Positions 1 through 6,217 are shown, counted from the first letter of the stretch. The stretch is 15,213 nucleotides of DNA from Candidatus Thalassarchaeaceae archaeon (GCA_013329905.1 DUJH01000047.1:27401-42613), one strand, 5' to 3'. Numbers and translations are program-made. Notes: a model not told the origin generated them from the sequence alone.

Positions 1-830
1 TCTCCCGAATCACCGTCTAAGCCGAAGCTTCCGTACACGCCGTTGTGCATGATGGCGCCGCGTGCTTCCATGCTACCATTGCGCCACATGAGATCCTGTA
101 CGCCGATTAATCCGGACATCGGCACGATGGTCTTGAGATATTCAGATCCCATCGCTGCCGCCTCCCAAGGTGTAGAGCCGTCGTAGGATTTTCCGATGAT
201 GCCGACAGCACCGTTGGAGAAGGGTGCTGTTCCGAGGTATTCGACGGCCGCATGGATTCCTTCTTGCTCGTCGAGTCCCATGAGATCCATGCAATGATTG
301 GAGTCTCCTGTACCAAAGACGCTGACCTGAGCGACTCCGAATCCGTGCGGGACGAAATTCTCGATGAGGAATCGACCGAGTCGGTTAGCAGGAGTCAGTG
401 CATCGACATCGCCGTCGTTGTAGTAAGGACCAATCTCGGCGATGATGGGGACTTTGCATTCTTCTGGAAGTTCTGCCGCATCGTAATCGCAACCTTCGAT
501 TTGCGGCAGCCAGAGTCCCAGGTGGACTTCAGCGTCACCAGTTACGCCAGCGCCACCATCGGTCAGAGTGATGGCGGGTACTGAGACGTAGATGGATCGC
601 ACTGTATCGATGCCGTGACTGCCGTTGTTTGAGACGCGACTGAATACGTCGCCATTCTCGTATGTCATCTGCTCGCGATCTTCGACTGGCGGCAGCCAAT
701 GGTCTGAATCGTTAGAACCGCCGCCAATGACATCACTGCCAAAGCATCCCGAAAGCATCGGGGCTACGAAAAGCAACACGAGAACTAGGCTCGTTGTGGT
801 GCGAGACACGCGCTTCGCGCGTCTTGGCAC
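1..830 (-). CDS. Secreted lipoprotein, S15/CocE-family hydrolase (X-Pro dipeptidyl-peptidase-like), N-terminal part
   Basis: The frame is open from a GTG at 830-828 to the left edge, so about 276 N-terminal residues are seen and the C-terminus is missing. A basic start is followed by a hydrophobic stretch ending in the lipobox L-S-G-C (Cys29, or Cys22 if the GTG at 809-807 is the start), so the protein should be exported and lipid-anchored. Residues G-K-S-Y-D-G around Ser215 match the nucleophile elbow G-x-S-Y-x-G of S15 dipeptidyl-peptidases and CocE/NonD acyl hydrolases; the segment before it (G-F-G-V-A-Q-V) and after it (P-W-E-A-A-A, then L-K-T-I-V-P) also fits that alpha/beta hydrolase core. 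The catalytic Asp and His would lie outside the window. The mature N-terminus is Gly/Ser/Asp-rich, a typical linker. The gene is divergent from an M32 carboxypeptidase, suggesting peptide degradation. Exact substrate (X-Pro peptides or esters) cannot be told from this fragment. Start is uncertain between 830 and 809. Confidence 0.85.
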   Translation of the reverse strand, partial: MPRRAKRVSRTTTSLVLVLLFVAPMLSGCFGSDVIGGGSNDSDHWLPPVEDREQMTYENGDVFSRVSNNGSHGIDTVRSIYVSVPAITLTDGGAGVTGDAEVHLGLWLPQIEGCDYDAAELPEECKVPIIAEIGPYYNDGDVDALTPANRLGRFLIENFVPHGFGVAQVSVFGTGDSNHCMDLMGLDEQEGIHAAVEYLGTAPFSNGAVGIIGKSYDGSTPWEAAAMGSEYLKTIVPMSGLIGVQDLMWRNGSMEARGAIMHNGVYGSFGLDGDSG

Positions 831-870
831 ACTCAAGAGAGTTCTGCCGCTTGGTGTGAAATCTTCAGAT

Positions 871-884
871 GCGTTAATTTCCCA
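871..884. promoter_or_regulatory. Possible TATA-like element between the divergent lipoprotein and M32 peptidase genes
   Basis: A short AT-rich core (TTAATTT, 874-880) lies in otherwise GC-balanced sequence. It is about 32 nt before the ATG at 909 on the plus strand and about 45 nt before the GTG at 830 on the minus strand. Position and composition fit an archaeal TATA box; nothing more supports it. Confidence 0.3.
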
Positions 885-989
885 AGGTTAAGGGTTGAAA
901 CACCCGAAATGGAGGAGGTTACCTGTCGTTTAGGAAGGGGAGCCAGCCAAATCGAAGGGTTTGATGTGGGAAAGTATCTCCGCGGCCCT

Positions 990-2492
990 ATGGATGCCTA
1001 CGAGGAACTCCTCTCGCGAATGAAAGGTATGGATTTGATTAGTCAAATTGGAAGCCTAGTCAGCTGGGATCAGGAAGTAATGATGCCCCCAAAGGCCGCC
1101 GCTCTTCGCGGCGAGCAACTTTCCTGGATTTCGAAGACCGGTCATGAGAAAATGACCGACCCGCGAATCGGGGAGTTGCTCGATGAATTGGAAGCACGCG
1201 ATGACCTCAACGAGGTTGAAGCGGCAAACATCCGCCTCGCGCGCGATAGTTACGATAAGGCGACGAAACTCCCGACCGAGTTCGTCGGCGAAATGGCCAA
1301 GCTTCAGGTAAAGTGCCAAATCTCCTGGACTGAAGCACGAGCCAAGGATGATTTCTCGATCTTCCGAGACGACCTCGCAAAGATGATCGAGATGTGCCGT
1401 CAAAAGGCGGACTATCTCGGCTATGATGAATTGCGTTACGACGCTCTGCTAGATCTATACGAATCTGGTCTGAGCGTCGCCCGTCTCGACCCGCTTTTCG
1501 CTGGACTACGAGACAATGTAGCACCTCTCATCAAGGCTGTAGTTGAATCAGGAAAGCGCCCAAACATGGCCTTCGTCGAAGACAATAAATGGAGTCAAGC
1601 CGGCCAGGAAGCACTCTCACAGGCCGTCTCCGAAGCCATCGGCTTCGACTTTCAAGCCGGTCGTCGCGACGCATCAACACACCCATTCTGCGGTGGCCCA
1701 AACCCAGACGATGTTCGATGGACAACTCGTTACTCAGACGACGACCCATTCGGCTCGCTATACGGGTCAATGCACGAAACTGGGCACGGTACCTACGAGC
1801 AGGGGCGACCGCGAGAACTCGATTTCCAGCCAGCCGGCAAGGCGGCCGGTCTCGGCGTTCACGAGAGTCAAAGCCGACTGTGGGAGAACCAGATTGGTCG
1901 AAGTCGAGAGTTTTGTGAATGGGTTTTGCCGGTCTGGCAGGAGAATTTCCCTGAGCAGATGGCGGATGTCAGCGTGGATGACCTTTGGCAGGCTGTGAAT
2001 TTGGTTGGACCGAGTCTGATTCGAACCGAGTCTGACGAGGCGACTTACAACCTTCACATCATGATTCGATACGAGATTGAGAAGCGCTTGATCTCGGGTG
2101 AAATAGAGGTCGATGACCTGCCCGATGTTTGGGATGATATGTACGAAGAATTCCTCGGAATCAGGGCACCAAACCGTACTTTAGGCGTCCTCCAAGACAT
2201 TCACTGGTCCTTCGGCGCCTTCGGTTACTTCCCCACCTACACACTTGGGAATCTGTACTCAGCGCAGCTGCTGGCGGCTGCTAGAAAGGATTTGCCAGAG
2301 CATGATGAGCAGATGCGACGAGGTGAGTTTGAACCTCTTTTGAGTTGGATGCGCGCGCGCGTGCACACGCGAGGAAGCATCCTCGAGCCAGCCGCCCTCA
2401 TCGAGGAAGCGACCGGTTCACTCCCTTCGCCTGATGCTTTCGTGGCTTACTTGCGAGACAAGGTTGAGCGGCTTTACGGCGTGAATGCCTGA
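990..2492 (+). CDS. Thermostable carboxypeptidase 1 (carboxypeptidase Taq, peptidase family M32)
   Basis: A 500-residue metallocarboxypeptidase that removes C-terminal residues from peptides, normally in the cytoplasm and often as a dimer. All M32 signature motifs are present in order: HPF (231-233), DVRWT (241-245), the zinc motif HETGH (262-266), HES (291-293, Glu292 as third ligand), IRTESD (344-349) and GVLQDIHW (399-406). Length equals the family norm of about 500. The frame is open further upstream to an ATG at 909, which would add 27 residues with no family resemblance; M32 proteins usually begin with a sequence like the M-D-A-Y-E-E-L-L seen at 990, so that start is preferred. A weak TATA-like element before 909 means an N-terminal extension or an 80-nt leader cannot be excluded. 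The beta-propeller gene follows 59 nt downstream on the same strand. Confidence 0.95.
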   Translation: MDAYEELLSRMKGMDLISQIGSLVSWDQEVMMPPKAAALRGEQLSWISKTGHEKMTDPRIGELLDELEARDDLNEVEAANIRLARDSYDKATKLPTEFVGEMAKLQVKCQISWTEARAKDDFSIFRDDLAKMIEMCRQKADYLGYDELRYDALLDLYESGLSVARLDPLFAGLRDNVAPLIKAVVESGKRPNMAFVEDNKWSQAGQEALSQAVSEAIGFDFQAGRRDASTHPFCGGPNPDDVRWTTRYSDDDPFGSLYGSMHETGHGTYEQGRPRELDFQPAGKAAGLGVHESQSRLWENQIGRSREFCEWVLPVWQENFPEQMADVSVDDLWQAVNLVGPSLIRTESDEATYNLHIMIRYEIEKRLISGEIEVDDLPDVWDDMYEEFLGIRAPNRTLGVLQDIHWSFGAFGYFPTYTLGNLYSAQLLAAARKDLPEHDEQMRRGEFEPLLSWMRARVHTRGSILEPAALIEEATGSLPSPDAFVAYLRDKVERLYGVNA

Positions 2493-2551
2493 GTTAAACC
2501 ACTGAAGCACAGACACCACTGAGTCTGAGGAATTACGAAAGGCACGAACGT

Positions 2552-3613
2552 GTGAGCGTGGTCATGGTTGAGCGCTCGTTGGAGGGAGTCGCGTCGTTCG
2601 TGCGTGACTTAGGCAGCGCTTGCTCAGCAGTCCAGCTCGTTGGTGATATGCTGCTCGCTGGCTCTCACGATGGCTTACTGCTTTGCTTGGATGCTGCGAG
2701 TGGGGGCGAGCGCTGGCGATTGCAGGTCGATGGACCTGTGTCGGATCTTGCACTCGATGGTGAACGCATCTATGCGACCGCGTCGGCTTCGCTGCACGCG
2801 GTTGATGCGGCTGGCGGTGAATTGCTGTGGAGCCGCGAGTTGGAAGGAGCCAGTGATTACGTCCAAGCTTGGGATGGAGTTGTCTGGGCGACTTCATCAG
2901 TCTACGAATTGGAGGTTGCAGATTTTGTCGAAGCGACCGCCTGGCGATTCGATGCTAGTGGTGATGAACAGGAACGCTGGGTCTTCTCCGAGAGACCTTG
3001 GCATGTCGGCCTACACGCAGATGGTGGTATTCTGCTCGGATTGGGGCGACCACGTTGCGGCTATCTGAGAATTCAACCTGGCCAGAAACCCGAGCATTTC
3101 GAACTCGATAATGAGAGCCCTGTGGCCTGTGGAGCTTGCGGCGTGGCCGGTCGCTTCTTGTTTGGGCATGCAGATGGTACGATCAGCTCAATTGGTTCGG
3201 TCGAAGGCAGTGAAAACCCCAGTGAATCCTTGGTGACTGCTTTGGCTTCTAGTGATTCAGGATGGGTTTCCGGTCACGATGATGGAACCATCGCAACTTC
3301 TGACTCAACGGTGACGGCACCAGGCTCAATCGATGCGGTTGCGAGTCTCGGTCCTATTGCGTGGGCGTCGTCATGGAACGGCTCCACTCCAACTCTCACG
3401 ATTCTACAATTTGGAACGATCTCTATCGATGCCCGCGTACGTCAGATGCATTCCTCGAAAAACTCCCTGGTGCTCGGTGACGACCTCGGAAGAGTCTTCC
3501 TCATCGAATCCGAGGTCGTCAGCCGGAGATTATCAGACAATGAAGAAACAACTCCGGAAGACTTCCGGAATTCGGAGTTAAGAGCACGCCTCAGGATGTT
3601 AAGAAACAGGTGA
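2552..3613 (+). CDS. PQQ-like beta-propeller repeat protein, function unknown
   Basis: A 353-residue protein with no signal peptide or membrane segment, so probably cytoplasmic. Residues about 30-95 contain two clear PQQ/quinoprotein-type repeats (pattern G-x-L-L-A-G-S-x-D-G-x-L-x-x-L-D-A-x-x-G-x-x-x-W, then a second copy ending H-A-V-D-A-x-G-G-E-L-L-W). Further blade-like strands of the form G-H-x-D-G-T-I recur near 205-212 and 240-247, and L-G-D-D-L-G-R-V near 308-315. The last 30 residues are charged and outside the propeller (N-E-E-T-T-P-E-D-F, then R-x-R-L-R-M-L-R-N-R). Such propellers usually serve as binding scaffolds; enzyme activity is not indicated. Start: GTG at 2552, with an ATG at 2564 as a good alternative because an AT-rich AATTAC lies about 27 nt before it. 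It may be co-transcribed with the M32 gene; the stop is followed within 11 nt by a strong stem-loop. Confidence 0.75.
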   Translation: MSVVMVERSLEGVASFVRDLGSACSAVQLVGDMLLAGSHDGLLLCLDAASGGERWRLQVDGPVSDLALDGERIYATASASLHAVDAAGGELLWSRELEGASDYVQAWDGVVWATSSVYELEVADFVEATAWRFDASGDEQERWVFSERPWHVGLHADGGILLGLGRPRCGYLRIQPGQKPEHFELDNESPVACGACGVAGRFLFGHADGTISSIGSVEGSENPSESLVTALASSDSGWVSGHDDGTIATSDSTVTAPGSIDAVASLGPIAWASSWNGSTPTLTILQFGTISIDARVRQMHSSKNSLVLGDDLGRVFLIESEVVSRRLSDNEETTPEDFRNSELRARLRMLRNR

Positions 3614-3623
3614 TTCCGCATCT

Positions 3624-3675
3624 CGCAGTGCACTGGAAATTAACACCCACAGACCCCTATTTCCAGTCCACAGTG
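3624..3675 (+). terminator. Stem-loop just after the beta-propeller gene
   Basis: A 9-bp perfect stem (3632-3640 ACTGGAAAT with 3659-3667) is extended outward, with two mismatches, by pairs 3628-3630/3669-3671 and 3624-3626/3673-3675; the loop is 18 nt. It begins 11 nt after the stop codon at 3611-3613. No U-run follows. It could be a 3' end or processing structure of the upstream mRNA, or the first helix of the RNA proposed downstream. Confidence 0.4.
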
Positions 3676-3884
3676 CCTCATTCGGCGAAAGGTTTATGCA
3701 CCCCTGCCGCACAGACCTAAGTTGCCGCTCTGGGAGAGTGGTGTGGGGCGCGCTTCGGCGCAACCCGCGGACCACAGAACCGAACCCCGAACTCGGGGTG
3801 GTAGAACCGGAAACCGCAAGGAATCCGGGGACGATCGAACCTAGCTCTTGGGCTGGGTGAGATGCGGTCGAACCGAAGTGGAGA

Positions 3885-3944
3885 GAACTGGACGAAAGAA
3901 AGGGGAACTGGACGAAAGGAAAGGGAACTGATCTCAAGAAAGGG
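3885..3944 (+). repeat. Three tandem 20-nt GAACTG repeats
   Basis: Three head-to-tail units start at 3885, 3905 and 3925 with an exact period of 20 nt: GAACTGGACGAAAGAAAGGG, GAACTGGACGAAAGGAAAGG and a more divergent GAACTGATCTCAAGAAAGGG. Two further single copies of the same unit (GAACCGGACGAAAGGAAGGG at 4053-4072 and a one-base variant with GCAAGG at 4116-4135) occur downstream. They lie within the candidate structured RNA. They could be RNA structural units or DNA-binding sites; see findings. Confidence 0.8.
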
Positions 3945-4052
3945 GAAGGAAGCAGAGGGGGAAGCTGGGGAAAACACAACCGCAACGCGCAAGCGAAGAA
4001 AACACGACCGTGCCAGCCAACCAGACCGCGAGTGCATCGGCGAAGGGCGAGA

Positions 4053-4072
4053 GAACCGGACGAAAGGAAGGG
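4053..4072 (+). repeat. Dispersed copy of the 20-nt GAAC repeat
   Basis: GAACCGGACGAAAGGAAGGG differs from the tandem units at 3885-3924 by only two or three bases, and another GAAC follows exactly 20 nt later at 4073, as if a second unit had begun and decayed. Confidence 0.7.
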
Positions 4073-4115
4073 GAACGAAACCTGAGGCGGATCCACGGGG
4101 AACAAAGGTGGAAGA

Positions 4116-4135
4116 GAACCGGACGCAAGGAAGGG
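4116..4135 (+). repeat. Dispersed copy of the 20-nt GAAC repeat
   Basis: GAACCGGACGCAAGGAAGGG is the same unit as at 4053 with one A-to-C change. The flanks (GGAAGA before, GAAAAG after) are also purine-only, like those of the other copies. Confidence 0.7.
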
Positions 4136-4465
4136 GAAAAGAAACCGGAGAGAAACGTGGCGGGAACGAGAGCGCGGAGACGCGTGGAGGACCGGCACTC
4201 ATTCCAACGAACGAACCGGCGAGAGCCGGGGAGGGAAGTGGAAACGCAGAAACGGGGAGCGATCCCGGTGGAAGCGGAAACGACAGAAGAGCTCCTTGGA
4301 GCGCTCGAGTCATCTACCCGGGGAGAAACCGGCCTTCGGGCCGGGGACGAACCGGACCCTGCGGAGTCAGCAGAGGGCGATGCTCCCCCATGTGCAGAAC
4401 CCCCTGCTGCTCCCACCTTGTACCAAAGTACGGATGTGGCCCATTCCATCAGATTATCAATCATT

Positions 4466-4484
4466 GCGGAGCGATTCGCTCCGC
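4466..4484. terminator. Perfect 8-bp hairpin between the RNA candidate and the end of fumC
   Basis: GCGGAGCG and CGCTCCGC pair perfectly around a 3-nt ATT loop. On the plus strand TGACCTCAGTTTC follows; on the minus strand, AATGATTGATAATC. It lies between two convergent transcription units and could act on either strand as a 3' end or stability structure. Confidence 0.4.
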
Positions 4485-4558
4485 TGACCTCAGTTTCTAA
4501 CGACCCAAGCGAAAGCTGGATTCATCCTCACAAAGCGATTGATTGTGTCCGGCTAGGT

Positions 4559-6160
4559 TCACTGCTCAGGTCCAATCATTTCCTTGGGCCTGACCCATTG
4601 ATCGAATTGATCATTGGTGACTAAGCCCAATTCGAGAGCTGCCTCGCGCAGAGTAGTACCATTCAGATGCGCGTGCTTAGCAATCTTCGCAGCGTTGTCG
4701 TAACCGATGTGATTGTTCAACGCCGTAACTAACATCAGACTATTCTCAAGGTGCGATGCAATCGCACCCTCGTTGGCCTCAAGTCCGGTAACGCACTTGT
4801 CGGTAAATGACCTGCATGCGTCGGATAGGAGACGTGTGCTGTGGAGTAAATTGTGGATCATCATCGGCTTGTAGACGTTGAGTTCGAAGTTGCCTTGACT
4901 TCCACCGATGCTGATTGCAGTGTGGTTCCCAATCACTTGACAACAGACCATCGTCATGGCTTCGGCTTGTGTTGGATTGACCTTGCCAGGCATGATACTT
5001 GACCCTGGTTCGTTGGCAGGGAGGGACAGTTCTCCGAATCCACAGCGGGGTCCAGATCCCATCCATCGGATGTCATTGGCGATCTTCATCAGGCTCGCAG
5101 CAAGCGTGTTTAGTGAGCCTGATGCGGCTACTATTGCATCGTGTGCTGCGAGTTGGGCGAATTTGTTTTCGGCAGAAACGAATGGTAGTCCAATCTTCTC
5201 GGCGATACGTTCGGCGACCTTGTCTGCGAATTCAAAATGAGTGTTGAGGCCAGTGCCGACCGCGGTTCCACCTAGTGCGAGTTCGAGGAGATCATCCCAA
5301 GCAGCCTCTATGCGACGGAGGTCGGCGGCGAGCATCGAGGTATAGCCACTGAATTCCTGGCCGAGTGTGAGTGGAACGGCATCCATCAGGTGGGTACGGC
5401 CGATCTTGACGATGTTCTCGAATTCGTCGGCTTTGGCCGCCAGCGCGTTGTGCAGAAGGCGGATTGCTGGCAGGAGTCGGTTGTGGATTTCTTCTGCAGC
5501 TGCGATGTGCATTGCGGTCGGGAATGTATCATTGCTCGATTGGCCACGATTGACGTGGTCGTTTGGGTGGACTGGCGACTTGCTCCCGAGTTCGCCGCCG
5601 GCCATCTCAATGGCTCTGTTGGCAATGACCTCGTTGGAGTTCATATTGGTCTGTGTTCCCGAACCGGTTTGCCAGACTCTCAGTGGGAAATGATCGTCTA
5701 ACGCTCCTGAGATTACCTCGTCGCAGGCGGAGGAGATGAGGGCCCCAATCTGTGGGTCAAGCTGCCCGAGTCCAACATTGACCTCTGCAGACGCCTGCTT
5801 GAGTATGCCGAAGGCTCGGATTATTGAGGGATCCATGGTATCGGTTCCGATGTCGAAATTAATCAGTGAGCGAGCGGTTTGGGCTCCGAAATAGCGGTCT
5901 GCTGGGACTTCAAGTTCGCCCATTGTGTCCTTTTCGAGACGAACAGTCCCGATTGCTCCCGAAGCTGCTCTAGACTCGCTTGCTCGTTGCGTCATTGGCG
6001 CGGTTTGCTCGGTCTCGAGGTTGTTCTGAATCATTTTTGCAATCGTCGCAGACCTACCCTGGCCACGACCCTTTCCTACACGCCTATCGAGCTTCTTTGC
6101 GAGGTCTTCTGGTATGCTAATACTGATGATTCGGCGGTCGCCCGCCCGGTGTTTCGCCAT
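4559..6160 (-). CDS. fumC: Class II fumarate hydratase with an N-terminal ribbon-helix-helix domain
   Basis: Reversible hydration of fumarate to L-malate in the citric acid cycle, as a cytoplasmic homotetramer. Residues about 73-533 are a full FumC of the usual 460 residues: GSGTQTNMNSNEV (166-178), HPNDHVNRGQSSND (198-211), GRTHLMD with the catalytic Thr-His pair (256-257) and the mobile-loop signature GSSIMPGKVNP (386-396) carrying the catalytic Ser. Residues about 9-50 do not belong to fumarases: R-I-I-S-I-S-I-P-E-D-L-A-K-K-L-D followed by a basic turn and S-A-T-I-A-K-M-I-Q-N-N-L matches the beta-helix-helix pattern of CopG/NikR-type DNA-binding domains. A 20-residue polar linker joins the two. 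The start at 6160 is supported by a TATA-like element centred about 26 nt upstream. An internal Met56 (ATG at 5995) could give fumarase alone. Last gene of the minus-strand run, 57 nt after the cyclophilin stop but with its own promoter. Confidence 0.95.
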   Translation of the reverse strand: MAKHRAGDRRIISISIPEDLAKKLDRRVGKGRGQGRSATIAKMIQNNLETEQTAPMTQRASESRAASGAIGTVRLEKDTMGELEVPADRYFGAQTARSLINFDIGTDTMDPSIIRAFGILKQASAEVNVGLGQLDPQIGALISSACDEVISGALDDHFPLRVWQTGSGTQTNMNSNEVIANRAIEMAGGELGSKSPVHPNDHVNRGQSSNDTFPTAMHIAAAEEIHNRLLPAIRLLHNALAAKADEFENIVKIGRTHLMDAVPLTLGQEFSGYTSMLAADLRRIEAAWDDLLELALGGTAVGTGLNTHFEFADKVAERIAEKIGLPFVSAENKFAQLAAHDAIVAASGSLNTLAASLMKIANDIRWMGSGPRCGFGELSLPANEPGSSIMPGKVNPTQAEAMTMVCCQVIGNHTAISIGGSQGNFELNVYKPMMIHNLLHSTRLLSDACRSFTDKCVTGLEANEGAIASHLENSLMLVTALNNHIGYDNAAKIAKHAHLNGTTLREAALELGLVTNDQFDQWVRPKEMIGPEQ

Positions 6161-6170
6161 ATCTATGCCG

Positions 6171-6200
6171 GATAATTACTTATTAATAAAGATAATTATT
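6171..6200 (-). promoter_or_regulatory. AT-rich promoter and possible operator of the RHH-fumC gene
   Basis: Thirty bases that are almost all A/T lie directly before the fumC start. TTATTAATAA (6180-6189) is a perfect 10-bp palindrome and reads as a TATA box centred about 25-26 nt upstream of the ATG, the spacing of a leaderless archaeal transcript. GATAATTA occurs twice as a direct repeat, 20 bp apart (6171-6178 and 6191-6198), and the second copy is part of the palindrome ATAATTAT (6192-6199). Short symmetric repeats are what RHH dimers bind, so autoregulation by the fused domain is possible; that is inference. Confidence 0.6.
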
Positions 6201-6217
6201 GGCTGCCTATGCTACGA

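Larger units (their letters stand above)
3683..4484 (+). ncRNA. Candidate long structured non-coding RNA (novel or very divergent)
   Basis: This convergent intergenic stretch has no credible protein gene yet is far from random. On the plus strand it contains many short stems closed by loops stable in RNA: GCGC-TTCG-GCGC (3750-3761, inside a longer arm 3738-3775 with GTGGT/ACCAC and GGG/CCC), CGC-GCAA-GCG (3986-3995), CGCG-GAGA-CGCG (4173-4184), CCGGC-GAGA-GCCGG (4216-4229), GTG-GAAA-CGC (4238-4247), GGGA-GCGA-TCCC (4255-4266), GCTC-CTTG-GAGC (4291-4302) and CCGGCC-TTCG-GGCCGG (4329-4344). GNRA and UUCG loops are strand-specific, so these point to transcription of the plus strand. Other stems are CCCCG/CGGGG (3785-3798), GTAC/GTAC (4420-4431, within an arm 4413-4439) and an 8-bp stem at 4466-4484. 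Purines dominate and T is scarce between them. Boundaries are estimates. I could not match it to RNase P or, fully, to SRP RNA. A DNA-level role for the repeats is the main alternative. Confidence 0.45.

Noticed and set aside
252..891. Two plus-strand open frames (252-584 and 625-891)
   Set aside because: They are antisense to the lipoprotein hydrolase gene, which has a lipobox and nucleophile motif in the minus frame; the plus products have no recognisable features.
2010..2035. tRNA T-arm-like sequence GATTCGAACC
   Set aside because: It lies inside the M32 carboxypeptidase codons for the conserved I-R-T-E-S motif and no acceptor or anticodon stems surround it.
3885..3944. CRISPR array
   Set aside because: The 20-nt units are directly adjacent with no spacers between them, and there are no cas genes.
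3599..4464. Minus-strand open frames of 176-199 residues with Pro/Ser/Phe-rich repeats
   Set aside because: Complement of the same purine-rich repeats; pyrimidine-rich sequence cannot easily contain stops, so openness is not evidence. All three minus frames are open over much of the stretch.
3683..4484. RNase P RNA
   Set aside because: ACAGAA occurs at 3774-3779 and 4283-4288, and GGAAAG at 3918, but the surrounding conserved P4 strands (GAAAGUCC and CAGAANCCGGCUUA types) are absent.
3862..4624. Plus-strand open frames of about 200 residues (3862-4500 and 4010-4624) with Arg/Glu/Gly-rich products
   Set aside because: Low-complexity products from a purine-rich stretch in which T, and therefore stop codons, are rare; two frames are open at once, one runs into fumC, and the region has RNA-type hairpins.
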